A program made the translations under genes and the position numbers. Shown here in pieces: positions 26,053-34,370 of a stretch of 60,031 bases of DNA; within the stretch, counting starts at the first letter, position 1; every line of letters begins with the position of its first letter. The notes below the pieces were generated by a model. It did not search any database, was not told the origin of the DNA, and saw only the letters and a list, made by a program, of their open reading frames with translations. Origin of the DNA: Marinilabiliales bacterium (GTDB lineage Bacteria; Bacteroidota; Bacteroidia; Bacteroidales; Prolixibacteraceae). The stretch lies in assembly GCA_021286825.1 (NCBI GenBank), contig JAJTBP010000002.1, positions 1 through 60,031 of the forward strand. Direction: 5' to 3'.

Positions 26053-27315
26053 ATGAAAAAGAATCAACTGACACTGGCCATTCTGCTCGTCGGAATCGCC
26101 TTCGCAACCGCTTGGGCCATCAGGGGCCAATTTGGCCATGAACCCGGTGCCGCCATGGCCGGAATCGTGGGCGGAGCTGCCTTGGTATGGGTAGCCAAAC
26201 GAAAAGACTGGCATGCCAAGATGCTGCCCATCATCGCCAGTACAGCCATTGGTTGGGGAACAACCGGCATGATCAGCTATGGCATGGTGGTGGGTTATTG
26301 CAGGGTGGGCGATCTGCTCAATTCCACCTATGGGTATCTCTCGCTGTTTGTCATCGGTGGACTTTTCGGATTGATCGGCGGCGGACTGACAGGCCTTTCT
26401 CTCAATTCTTCGCCTGGAAAAAGAGTTCGGTGGGCAACCCTCTTTGCCGAAATGGTCGCCGGTGGCGTCGTGGGCTATTTCTTCCTGATAGAACAGGCCG
26501 AATTGCTCATGACCCCTCCCCGCTCAGAAGCCTGGGCCATCTGTCTGGGTGCAGGGGTGGCACTCGTCGCCTACATGCTTCGGAATGGATTTCATTCGGC
26601 CTTCAGGGTCTCCTTTCATGCCATGCTGGGTGCCGGATTTGGCTTCTCTTTTGGAAACCTGCTGCAGACCATCGGGACCGTGATGGAACTTCCCTTCAAC
26701 ATGTGGAATGTCATGGAATACAACATCGGTTTCTGGGGAGGTTGCGGAATGGCCTATGCCGTCTTTACCTCCGAATGGCCCATCGACACAGAAAAACCCG
26801 ACAAAACCAGGAATGCCCTCTCGTTGGCTGTCATCGGACTCATCATTCCATTTTTCGTCTGGAAAGATGCCTTCACCCTACAGGAAACCCTGAAGAGCCC
26901 GTTCTTGCACAACGATACCTCCGTAGCCTGGATGTTGGCCATTGGAACCCTGCTGATGCTGGGACTGGCCTATTTTATCATCCGAAAAAAGCTGGGAAAG
27001 GACGAAACACCCGGTACCCAACAGGCAGGGACGCTATTCATCACCATGATGCTGCTCTACATTTTCTGGAGTTATCTCATCACCGGACTATTCATGGGCA
27101 ATTTCAGATCCGAACAGCCCCTCTACCTTGTCAACCTGATCGCCTTTCTTTTCCTCTTCACAAAACTGGAACAACCTTTTTCCATCAAAACGACCTCCGA
27201 CAACTGGTATCTACGCTTCTTTTTGGTTATTTTGGTCATACTGACCTTTTCTGTCATCACGCTGATGATTCATGGCGGCAATCCCGCCTTGCATCCGCGT
27301 TTCGGTGGCCAGTAA
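26053..27315 (+). CDS. Polytopic membrane protein of unknown function
   Basis: A 420-residue protein with about 11-12 hydrophobic helices spread over its whole length, Gly-rich in several (VIGGLFGLIGGGLTGL, GAGFGFSFGNLLQ), and a motif near the N-terminus, WAIRGQFGHEPGAAMAG, that falls between helices 1 and 2. No transporter family signature is recognised with certainty. It is followed after 45 bases by an SMP-30-type lactonase gene, so the pair may import and process a sugar lactone or sugar acid, but this is positional inference. It starts at ATG 26053 with a basic MKKNQ before helix 1. Confidence 0.7.
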   Translation: MKKNQLTLAILLVGIAFATAWAIRGQFGHEPGAAMAGIVGGAALVWVAKRKDWHAKMLPIIASTAIGWGTTGMISYGMVVGYCRVGDLLNSTYGYLSLFVIGGLFGLIGGGLTGLSLNSSPGKRVRWATLFAEMVAGGVVGYFFLIEQAELLMTPPRSEAWAICLGAGVALVAYMLRNGFHSAFRVSFHAMLGAGFGFSFGNLLQTIGTVMELPFNMWNVMEYNIGFWGGCGMAYAVFTSEWPIDTEKPDKTRNALSLAVIGLIIPFFVWKDAFTLQETLKSPFLHNDTSVAWMLAIGTLLMLGLAYFIIRKKLGKDETPGTQQAGTLFITMMLLYIFWSYLITGLFMGNFRSEQPLYLVNLIAFLFLFTKLEQPFSIKTTSDNWYLRFFLVILVILTFSVITLMIHGGNPALHPRFGGQ

Positions 27316-27360
27316 AACGGATCGGTAAGGTAATCGAAACACGCTCTAATCATCGATATC

Positions 27361-28257
27361 ATGAAAAAAATGCTCCTTTTGCTGCTTTGTACAGGTTTGA
27401 TGGGAACGCTTCGTGCAGCCGGTCCCGATGAAACGGGTGGATTGGTTGCCAAAGGAGCAACGGTCACCAAAGCTGGCGGCGGATACGCCTTTACCGAGGG
27501 TCCTGCAGTGGCACCCGATGGCAGTGTCTACTTTACCGATCAACCCAACGACAAAATCGAAGTATGGAGCGAAAAGGGAAAGATCACCCACTTCCTCACC
27601 TCCTGTCAACGGGCCAACGGAACCTACTTCAACAAAAAGGGGGAACTGCTGGCCTGCTCAGATCTCCACAACCGATTGGTATCCTTCACGATGAAAGGGG
27701 AAAGAAAGACCCTTGCAGAAGGGTTTGAATCGGTGCATTTCAATGGGCCCAACGATCTATGGATTGCTCCCAATGGCGGGGTCTATTTTTCGGATCCCTA
27801 TTATCCGCGAGACTATTGGGAGGAGGGTCACCAGGAGCTGCAAAAGGTTCGCGGGGTCTATTATCTCTCCCCGGATGGAAAGGTGACCCGGGTGATCAGC
27901 GACTTCAAACAACCCAACGGACTAATCGGCACTCCGGATGGAAAGACACTTTATGTCAGCGACATCAACGATGGCAAGATTTGGCAATACACCATCCTGG
28001 CAGATGGCTCCCTTTCCGAAAAGCGCTTTTTTGCTCCCGAGGGATCCGATGGCATGACCCTCGACAACAAGGGAAATGTCTACCTGACCAACAAGGCCGT
28101 TTCCGTCTACAACCCCTCTGGAAAACGGATTGCCAGGATCCAGATCCCGGAGACTCCCTCCAACCTTTGCTTTGGCGGCAAAAAACGAAACATCCTCTTC
28201 ATCACGGCCAGAACGTCTGTCTATACCTTGAAAATGAATACCAAAGGGGTGCACTGA
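27361..28257 (+). CDS. Secreted SMP-30/gluconolactonase-family protein
   Basis: 298 residues with a signal peptide (about 1-20, ending LRAA). The rest is a six-bladed beta-propeller of the SMP-30/gluconolaconase/LRE family: YAFTEGPAVAPDGSVYFTDQ, then FNGPNDLWIAPNGGVYFSDPYY, QPNGLIGTPDGKTLYVSD and EGSDGMTLDNKGNVYLTN. Glu in FTEGP, Asn in GPND and Asp in SDP/SD-type loops match the Ca/Zn-binding positions of the family. Enzymes of this group hydrolyse sugar lactones to acids, fitting downstream processing after oxidation of sugars by Gfo/Idh/MocA enzymes. The precise lactone is not evident. Its stop codon lies in the loop of the terminator hairpin. Confidence 0.88.
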   Translation: MKKMLLLLLCTGLMGTLRAAGPDETGGLVAKGATVTKAGGGYAFTEGPAVAPDGSVYFTDQPNDKIEVWSEKGKITHFLTSCQRANGTYFNKKGELLACSDLHNRLVSFTMKGERKTLAEGFESVHFNGPNDLWIAPNGGVYFSDPYYPRDYWEEGHQELQKVRGVYYLSPDGKVTRVISDFKQPNGLIGTPDGKTLYVSDINDGKIWQYTILADGSLSEKRFFAPEGSDGMTLDNKGNVYLTNKAVSVYNPSGKRIARIQIPETPSNLCFGGKKRNILFITARTSVYTLKMNTKGVH

Positions 28258-28282
28258 TCAGGTGCCCCCCTTTGGTATTTTT
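28237..28282 (+). terminator. Terminator overlapping the lactonase stop codon
   Basis: AATACCAAAGGGGTGCAC (28237-28254) pairs with GTGC...CCCTTTGGTATT (28262-28279) with one bulge; TTTTT ends at about 28282. The TGA at 28255-28257 is in the loop. Confidence 0.8.
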
Positions 28283-28322
28283 CATCTGTCACGCCAGAAA
28301 TCCTTTGGCCAGGCAAAGACTT

Positions 28323-29516
28323 TCAAGAGGAATGCCGGATGTGCGGAAAAATCCTTCGCTCAAAATAGATATCCAGTATGTTGGTGACCATGGGCCGGTA
28401 AAAATGCCAGAAAAACGGCGTCCGGTTGCCCCAGTTGTAACGGTCATAGAAAAATTTGTGATAAAGGGCGATCCCCATAAATCGGGCAGATTGAAGGTAG
28501 ATCGGATTGTCACTGAAATCACCGCAGAAATAGTAGTAATTCTTCTCCTGATTCTCCACCACACAAGGAAAGACATCCGGAATGCCTGCATCCATCATCG
28601 CCTTTTTCCCTGCCGGATTGGCGTAAATCTTATACTGGCTCACGATCCGATTGGATGGTCCGGAGCTGGTCACATCAAACCAATAGGGATAGGTGATCTC
28701 ATTGGGCACATCGTAACGGTCCTGCCCGTATGCTGAGGTATAGATCCATGGCACCTCTTCGTCAAGGGTCGATCCTGACTCAAGTACCAAAATTCGTCCG
28801 TTCTCATGGACAAACAGGATGCCCGGCCGATGAAAATTCCAAGCGAGGCCGTATTGCGATTGATACAACCGCCGGGCCCAGATCGGGATCTCCGGATTGG
28901 CCAATGTATCCAGCGAATCATAAGAGCGACCCACCCAACCGGTCCAGGTAAGGTCCAACAGTTTCTCCGCCTCCTGACGGATTCCGGCAGGTGTCGGACT
29001 GGCCCAAAAATTAAACTCGGCAATGAACAATTTTTTACTGCTCTGCAATCGGGTAATCAGTTGAACGTCCTTCTCATTCAACCCGCCATAGATTTTCTGG
29101 GAGTGTGCTCCATCCCGTTTGTCCCGATACCATTCATTTGCATAGACACCATAGGTATCGGTGTAATAGACCACATCCACACTATCGGCCGAACGGGCAA
29201 TCTCTTCATTGGTCATCCGGCTGAAGTCTATGGTCCGGTAGCTGAACCGCGACAGGGGATGGAAACCGGAATAGTCCTTTCCCGGGTCATTGATCCGATG
29301 GTCCGCGACAAATTTCTGATGAATCAACACCCAGCTCAACGACTTGTGTTCCGAATAATCCGCGACGGGGACTGTCATGTCATACACCAACACTTTCAAC
29401 GGGCGATCCCCCGAAAATTTCCAGGCCAGATAACTGAGCAAGGGAATCAGAATCGGTATCCCAATCAACAGGAAGATCAGGTGTACTCTTTTGAACTGGA
29501 CCTTGTAATTCCGCAT
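28323..29516 (-). CDS. Membrane-anchored protein of unknown function
   Basis: A 397-residue protein with an N-terminal membrane anchor (about residues 12-32, IFLLIGIPILIPLLSYLAW) and a large soluble extracytoplasmic part. Segments such as KVLVYDMTVPVADY, SVDVVYYTDTYGVY and ILVLESGSTLDE suggest an alternating beta/alpha fold with a ThuA- or glutamine-amidotransferase-like feel, but no catalytic motif is certain. It is not recognised as a named family. It stands alone on the minus strand, 66 bases after a convergent gene and 87 bases downstream of the ADP-ribosylglycohydrolase-fold gene, which could be in the same transcript. Confidence 0.65.
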   Translation of the reverse strand: MRNYKVQFKRVHLIFLLIGIPILIPLLSYLAWKFSGDRPLKVLVYDMTVPVADYSEHKSLSWVLIHQKFVADHRINDPGKDYSGFHPLSRFSYRTIDFSRMTNEEIARSADSVDVVYYTDTYGVYANEWYRDKRDGAHSQKIYGGLNEKDVQLITRLQSSKKLFIAEFNFWASPTPAGIRQEAEKLLDLTWTGWVGRSYDSLDTLANPEIPIWARRLYQSQYGLAWNFHRPGILFVHENGRILVLESGSTLDEEVPWIYTSAYGQDRYDVPNEITYPYWFDVTSSGPSNRIVSQYKIYANPAGKKAMMDAGIPDVFPCVVENQEKNYYYFCGDFSDNPIYLQSARFMGIALYHKFFYDRYNWGNRTPFFWHFYRPMVTNILDIYFERRIFPHIRHSS

Positions 29517-29603
29517 GGCACAAAGAGTTGAGTTACTCTAAAGTTAAACATTTTTCAACGCTTTGCTCCACGCAAACCAAAAACCTTCAGGAAGCTTCGT
29601 TAC

Positions 29604-31172
29604 CTATCTTTTCCAGCCATCCTTGATCTCCTGATCCCCATAAATTATGTAATCCAGAAACCGGACGATGCAACCCTCGATGGGATTCTCAATTTTCAGT
29701 GTGACAGTGTGTTCTCCGGGTGGCAAACCATAAACCCAGGCCATCTCATCTTTCCGGATCTTTCGGTCCACCGGAAGGTCCGTCACCTCATACAATTTCC
29801 CGTCCAAATAGGTTCCCACTTTGAAAATATGTTGATCAACCCCTTTGCCGCCCGATTTTTCGATGCGCCCGGTCATCACAAAACCTGTCCCACGGAAGGT
29901 AAAACTGTATTGGTTGACCTCCCGTCCGAGATTGAGCAACACATTTTTCCTGTATTGGGGATAGCATCCTTCGAAAGATTTTTCGAACGGAACCTCAACC
30001 GGTTGCTGAAACAGAATCTCTGCCCCGGAAGCATTGACCGTTCCTCCCTCCTTTTCAATCACCTGAAGGGCGTGCCTGTATCCCAGCTTGTATAGATCAT
30101 TCAGGGTAAGCGAGGAATAGGGAACCTTCAACTCTTCCACCCGACGGACCGGATCCCGCCAATAAGCCGGGATGTTGCTGTATCCCATCATGGTTCCCAA
30201 AATTCCTCCGGCATTCGCCGGATTGCAATCCGAGTCCAGTCCCACCCTGGTCGATATTTCAAGGGTCCGGGAATAATCCCCGTTCCCATACAGCAATCCC
30301 ATGACGATATAAGCCGCATTGATCTTCGCATCGATGTCAAATGACTCAAAAACACCATCCGGGCAACCCACTTCCGACGTCCACTTTTTTTGTAAGGCAA
30401 ACCAGGTGTCACGCCAGTCACTGTTCTTTTCACTCCAGTGGATGGCATCGGAAACACATTGGTAAAATTGGGACTGAGGCGGAATGGATCGGATCGCTTC
30501 ATGGACGATGGTGCGGATATCCTTGTAAACGAAGGCCAAAGAATAGAGATTGGCGACGAAGACACCGCCATAATAGCCATCGCCATAACAGATCATGTGG
30601 CCGATCCTGTCACAGATGGCAGATGCCTTGCGGGGCATTCCGGGGGTCATCAGTCCGGCAAAATCGGCTTCAATCTGGAAATCAATGTCATCTGCGTGCG
30701 GATTGTTCTTCCAAAATCCGGAAGCCGGTGGCATCAGTCCGCGCAGAATGTTGTACCGGGCATTCTGATTGGCATGCCACAAAGAGTAACCGGCATGCGC
30801 AAATGCGTTGGCATGTGAAGAAGCCGGAGCCTCTATCCCCTCCTTTTCCATGACCTCAACAAAAGTGAGATCCATGTATAGGTCATCATACAATCCCGGG
30901 TCCTTCTCAAAGCACTCCCGGATGTACTCGGGTCCCCAGGGGATGGTCTGATAATCCTGGATCATCGAACCAACAAACTTATATTCGGTGGGACCTCCAA
31001 AGGTACACCCGATGACCTGTCCGGCCCATCCACCCATGATCTTGTCCCGCAGTTCCGCTTCCGTCAGGCGGATCTTCTCTCCGGAATGATACAGCCGCTC
31101 CTTCGAAAAAAGGGAGTGGACTGGCAGCAGCATAAATGAAATCAGGAAACAACAATAGCAAATGGCTTTCAT
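29604..31172 (-). CDS. Secreted ADP-ribosylglycohydrolase-fold protein
   Basis: 522 residues. A signal peptide (about 1-24) precedes an ADP-ribosylglycohydrolase (DraG/ARH) domain: KIMGGWAGQVIGCTFGGPTEY, the metal motif DDLYMDLTFVE and the C-terminal GLDSDCNPANAGGILG, where D-x-D helps hold the two metals. The last 130 residues are a beta-sandwich resembling a carbohydrate-binding or jelly-roll module (VNQYSFTFRGTGFVM, GEHTVTLKIENP). Secreted bacterial homologues occur in polysaccharide-use loci and are unlikely to act on intracellular ADP-ribosylated proteins; an N- or O-glycosidic bond in a secreted substrate is plausible but unproven. Confidence 0.85.
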   Translation of the reverse strand: MKAICYCCFLISFMLLPVHSLFSKERLYHSGEKIRLTEAELRDKIMGGWAGQVIGCTFGGPTEYKFVGSMIQDYQTIPWGPEYIRECFEKDPGLYDDLYMDLTFVEVMEKEGIEAPASSHANAFAHAGYSLWHANQNARYNILRGLMPPASGFWKNNPHADDIDFQIEADFAGLMTPGMPRKASAICDRIGHMICYGDGYYGGVFVANLYSLAFVYKDIRTIVHEAIRSIPPQSQFYQCVSDAIHWSEKNSDWRDTWFALQKKWTSEVGCPDGVFESFDIDAKINAAYIVMGLLYGNGDYSRTLEISTRVGLDSDCNPANAGGILGTMMGYSNIPAYWRDPVRRVEELKVPYSSLTLNDLYKLGYRHALQVIEKEGGTVNASGAEILFQQPVEVPFEKSFEGCYPQYRKNVLLNLGREVNQYSFTFRGTGFVMTGRIEKSGGKGVDQHIFKVGTYLDGKLYEVTDLPVDRKIRKDEMAWVYGLPPGEHTVTLKIENPIEGCIVRFLDYIIYGDQEIKDGWKR

Positions 31173-31274
31173 AGTTGATTGGAAAAAAATGCTGACAAAG
31201 GAAAAAATGCCTTTCCTCCTGTCACCACGGCAACTTATAAGGCCGTGGTCCCCTGACCGGTAAAAGGCAGCATG

Positions 31275-31327
31275 AAAAAACCACCTCTTCCTCCCACTGC
31301 AAAAATGTAGCAGGAAAAGAGGTGGTT
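31275..31327 (-). terminator. Terminator of the isomerase/epimerase gene
   Basis: Arms 31312-31327 and 31279-31292 (AACCACCTCTT/AAGAGGTGGTT core) form a stem that, on the minus strand, runs into a T-run (31280-31275). It lies just after the stop at 31351. Confidence 0.75.
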
Positions 31328-31350
31328 CGTTGACGAACAGGATCGTTCGC

Positions 31351-32220
31351 TTATTTTACAAAAGGCGCAGAGGCCAGGAAGTCATAGCTCTTCTGAACAC
31401 TTACGAGTGGTTCAAAATTGTAGCGTTCCACTTCAACAAAGAAGTCCTTGACACCAATCGAATAGGCCGTTTCATAGATCGATTTGAAATCCAGCAGGCC
31501 ACTCTCGCCGATTTCCTTCTCATCCTTGATGTGGAGCAGTTGGAACCTCTTGGGATATTTCTTCATGTACTCAACAGGTGAACAGCCACCCTTCATCACC
31601 CAATAAACATCCATTTCGAAAGTTACCGTCTTCGGATTGGTGTTCTCCAGCATGAAATCGAAGATCACCTTATCATCGATCTTTGTGAATTCGTGGTTGT
31701 GGTTATGCCATCCAAACTGCATGCCGGCAGCCTTGGTGAGATCACCCACAGCATTGAAATAATCCATCTGCACCTTCAGTTCATCCAGTTTCTCCGGCCA
31801 TTTCATTCCGGGTTTGATCATGAATTTCATGCCTGTCTGAACATGATCCTCGATGGCTGTCTTCCACCAATCCATCACCGATGCATGGGTCTCCTTGGTA
31901 TAAACCGGACCTCCCAGGTGACAGCTGGTCAACTTCATACCCAGATCCTCGACAACTTTCTTGAATTCCAGCGGGGCCATTCCATAGATTTTCCTGTCTC
32001 CGTAGGAGGCCGTCTCCAGGGAATACCATCCCATGGCAGCCACTTTCTTCAGGGTGCCCAAGGCATCTTTCCCCATATCATCACGCAGGGAGTAAAGTTG
32101 CAAGCCGATCTTTTTCTTTTTGTTACCACCCGGTACAGCAGCCGATAACATATTGGCACCAATCATACTTCCGGCAACTACCAGGGAAGTGGTCTTAAAA
32201 AAATCTCTTCTGTTTGTCAT
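31351..32220 (-). CDS. Tat-exported sugar phosphate isomerase/epimerase-type TIM barrel protein
   Basis: 289 residues with a twin-arginine leader, MTNRRDFFKTTSLVV, followed by a hydrophobic segment and AAVPG. The barrel matches the xylose-isomerase-like (AP endonuclease family 2) group: IGLQLYSLRDDM, CHLGGPVY, FGWHNHNHEF, TFEMDVYWVMKGG, LLHIKDE and FFVEVER, with metal-binding Glu/Asp/His residues at the barrel mouth. An exported location makes a phosphorylated substrate unlikely. Such proteins accompany DUF1080 and Gfo/Idh/MocA genes, where they are thought to act on 3-keto sugars or their enediol/glycal products. It is a single-gene unit with its own terminator. Confidence 0.87.
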   Translation of the reverse strand: MTNRRDFFKTTSLVVAGSMIGANMLSAAVPGGNKKKKIGLQLYSLRDDMGKDALGTLKKVAAMGWYSLETASYGDRKIYGMAPLEFKKVVEDLGMKLTSCHLGGPVYTKETHASVMDWWKTAIEDHVQTGMKFMIKPGMKWPEKLDELKVQMDYFNAVGDLTKAAGMQFGWHNHNHEFTKIDDKVIFDFMLENTNPKTVTFEMDVYWVMKGGCSPVEYMKKYPKRFQLLHIKDEKEIGESGLLDFKSIYETAYSIGVKDFFVEVERYNFEPLVSVQKSYDFLASAPFVK

Positions 32221-32286
32221 AGCAAATCGAACTTTGGGGTTTTGTGTAGAACCGTAAAATTAGCTTTTATTTTCCTGACAAATGCA

Positions 32287-32316
32287 AAGGCCACCTCCTG
32301 AAAAGGAAGCGGCCTT
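32287..32316. repeat. Hairpin upstream of the isomerase/epimerase gene
   Basis: AAGGCC (32287-32292) pairs with GGCCTT (32311-32316), with partly paired CTCCT/AGG inside. A-runs flank it on the right. It sits in the 530-base divergent gap 32221-32754, which otherwise shows no convincing gene apart from the palindrome at 32690. Confidence 0.35.
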
Positions 32317-32689
32317 ACAAAAAAAACCGTTCAATCTGTCTTTTACTAAACCACGCTATCCATAAGACTGCAAACATTCCGAATTGTTACACTCTTCACC
32401 AAAAAAAATAAACATAAAATTAGAAAAAATGACCCCGCACACCCTTGCCAGACCAACCTGCCGGGAACCCTTGAAGGCTGCCTGCTTCGGCTCTGTGAAA
32501 CCACACCGGACAACCCATGAAGGTTCGGTGCAAAACAGCCATAAAAGTTCGATTGCATCGTCCCCCATTCCTTCCCAAAACGGCCAAAACCAGCAGATGC
32601 TACCTGAGCAATGGCCATTTCCAAGGGTAGCAATTGTAACGAACTTAAATTCTGATACTTATTGAAAATATTGAATTTCTTCTTTGATC

Positions 32690-32719
32690 AACAACCTAAA
32701 CATTAGGTTGTTATCTTTA
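32690..32719 (+). promoter_or_regulatory. Perfect 10-bp palindrome abutting a -7-like box
   Basis: AACAACCTAA (32690-32699) and TTAGGTTGTT (32703-32712) form a perfect inverted repeat with a 3-base spacer. TATCTTTA (32712-32719), a one-mismatch TAnnTTTG, starts on its last base. The ATG of the ceramidase-like gene is at 32755. This has the look of a repressor operator over a promoter. Confidence 0.5.
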
Positions 32720-32754
32720 CATTTTCAATGACACTCAATTTTTAGACTATTAAC

Positions 32755-34302
32755 ATGAAAAAATTCTTGAAGTACACAGGAGGCGTCCTCCTGCTATTGG
32801 TCCTTCTCTTGATGATCTGGGTGGGGAGAAACCTCCGTGATCAGCATCCCGATTACAAATTGGATCTGAAAATTCTGAACAACTCACCGGCCCCACTCTC
32901 TGCCGGATTTGCCGCACTCCCCATCACCCCTGCAGTGCCGGACAGATGGGACGACAAAAACAAGAATGCTGAGTTTGACAAGGGTGAGTCTTATACCGAT
33001 GGGAACGGAAACGGTAAGTTCGATCAGGTATGGATCGCCGGATTTGGCAACAACAGGCCTGCCAATGGCATCCACGATGATGTCTGGGCCCGCGCCATGG
33101 TTCTCGATGACGGAAAAACCAGGCTGGCAGTGGTGGTACTCGACGCCATCGGATTCATGAACAACGATGTCATTGACGTTCGTAACCGCATCCCCAAAGA
33201 AGCGGGCATCACCTACGCCATCATCACCTCCACCCATACGCATGAAGGTCCGGATTTACTGGGTCTCTGGGGCCCCAATCCTTTCAATACCGGAGTCAAT
33301 CCGGAACACATGGAATATGTGAAAAACCAGGCGGCCAAAGCCATTGAACAAGCCGTTAAAAACCTGCGTCCTGCCAGGCTTTCGGTCGCACAGGACCTCG
33401 AAGGGGCCAAACCACTCGTCATCGATACGCGCAAACCCGAATATTTCGATTCAGGTCTGCGGATGATCCAGGCCATCGACAAGGAAAACGGAAAGACCCT
33501 TGGTACATTGATCGCTTTTGGTGATCATCCGGAGACCTTGTGGAGCGACAACTTGCTCGTTTCATCCGACTTTCCCCACTATGTCAGGGAAGGCATCGAA
33601 AAGGGGGTCTTCAAGAGGGATAGCCTCGTGAAAGCTGGAGTCGGCGGAGTGGCAGTCTACATGAGTGCATGTGTGGGCGGGCTCATGACCACCCATCCAC
33701 GCCTGACGGTCAAGGATCCTTTCACCGGCGAGGAATTCAAGGCACCTACCTTCGAAAAAGCCGCGGCCCAAGGCAAAACCATGGCTTGGCTGGCCCTTAA
33801 GGCCATGGACAAACCCGAAGCAGTGATCGACTCAGCCGCCATCTCAGTGATCGCCCGAACCATTCCAATCAAATTGGATAACAACATGTTCGCACTGGCG
33901 GCTGCAACAAAACTGATGAACAGGGGTACCATGGGCTGGATGAAGATGAAATCAGAAGTAGCCGTAGCCAAAATTGGTCCGATCTCCATCGTCACCATTC
34001 CTGGAGAACTCTATCCCGAAATCCTCAACGGAACCATTGAGGCTCCGGTAGGCCAGGATTTTGCCATCGCTCCGGTAGAAGTGCCCTGCATCAGGGATCT
34101 GATGCCCGGTAAATACAAATTCATGTTTGGATTGGCCAACGATGAAATCGGCTACATCATCCCCAAAAGTCAGTGGGATGCTAAACCACCGTTTACCTAC
34201 GGCAAGGATGGAGCTCCCTATGGTGAGGTCAACTCCATGGGACCTGAGACAGCCCCCGACATTCACAAAAACATCAAAGCCCTGCTGGAAGAACTCCGGT
34301 AA
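32755..34302 (+). CDS. Neutral/alkaline ceramidase-like protein with Ca-loop-like insertions
   Basis: 515 residues with an N-terminal membrane anchor or signal (about 7-24). The core resembles the N-terminal domain of neutral/alkaline non-lysosomal ceramidases: GFAALPITP start, RLAVVVLDAIGF, and the Zn-type motif STHTHEGPDLLG, then AFGDHPE and MSACVGG. Between residues 60 and 100 two Asp/Asn-rich loops, DKNKNAEFDKGE and DGNGNGKFDQVW, resemble EF-hand or dockerin calcium-binding loops and are not part of classic ceramidases. The C-terminal Ig-like domain of full ceramidases seems missing, so amide hydrolysis of a lipid is possible but not shown. A palindromic operator-like site precedes it. 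Confidence 0.75.
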   Translation: MKKFLKYTGGVLLLLVLLLMIWVGRNLRDQHPDYKLDLKILNNSPAPLSAGFAALPITPAVPDRWDDKNKNAEFDKGESYTDGNGNGKFDQVWIAGFGNNRPANGIHDDVWARAMVLDDGKTRLAVVVLDAIGFMNNDVIDVRNRIPKEAGITYAIITSTHTHEGPDLLGLWGPNPFNTGVNPEHMEYVKNQAAKAIEQAVKNLRPARLSVAQDLEGAKPLVIDTRKPEYFDSGLRMIQAIDKENGKTLGTLIAFGDHPETLWSDNLLVSSDFPHYVREGIEKGVFKRDSLVKAGVGGVAVYMSACVGGLMTTHPRLTVKDPFTGEEFKAPTFEKAAAQGKTMAWLALKAMDKPEAVIDSAAISVIARTIPIKLDNNMFALAAATKLMNRGTMGWMKMKSEVAVAKIGPISIVTIPGELYPEILNGTIEAPVGQDFAIAPVEVPCIRDLMPGKYKFMFGLANDEIGYIIPKSQWDAKPPFTYGKDGAPYGEVNSMGPETAPDIHKNIKALLEELR

Positions 34303-34316
34303 ACGGATCCACACAC

Positions 34317-34370
34317 AAACGAATGCATCAATTGGAGAAAAACACCTGCTCCAGTTGATGCATTTGTTTT
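34317..34370. terminator. Bidirectional terminator between convergent genes
   Basis: AAACGAATGCATCAA (34317-34331) pairs with TTGATGCATTTGTTT (34355-34369) with one mismatch, and GGAG/CTCC pair inside. T-rich sequence follows on the plus strand. The left arm contains the stop region of the minus-strand HAD gene (ends at 34328). Confidence 0.7.

Noticed and set aside
26187-27431. 414-codon open frame overlapping the polytopic membrane protein in another frame
   Set aside because: Composition is rich in Arg/His/Gly/Leu typical of a shadow frame, and the overlapping frame has regular membrane helices.
32346-32665. Overlapping 93-95 codon frames on both strands in the divergent gap
   Set aside because: Neither has a family motif or regular composition; opposite-strand overlap over the full length suggests chance.
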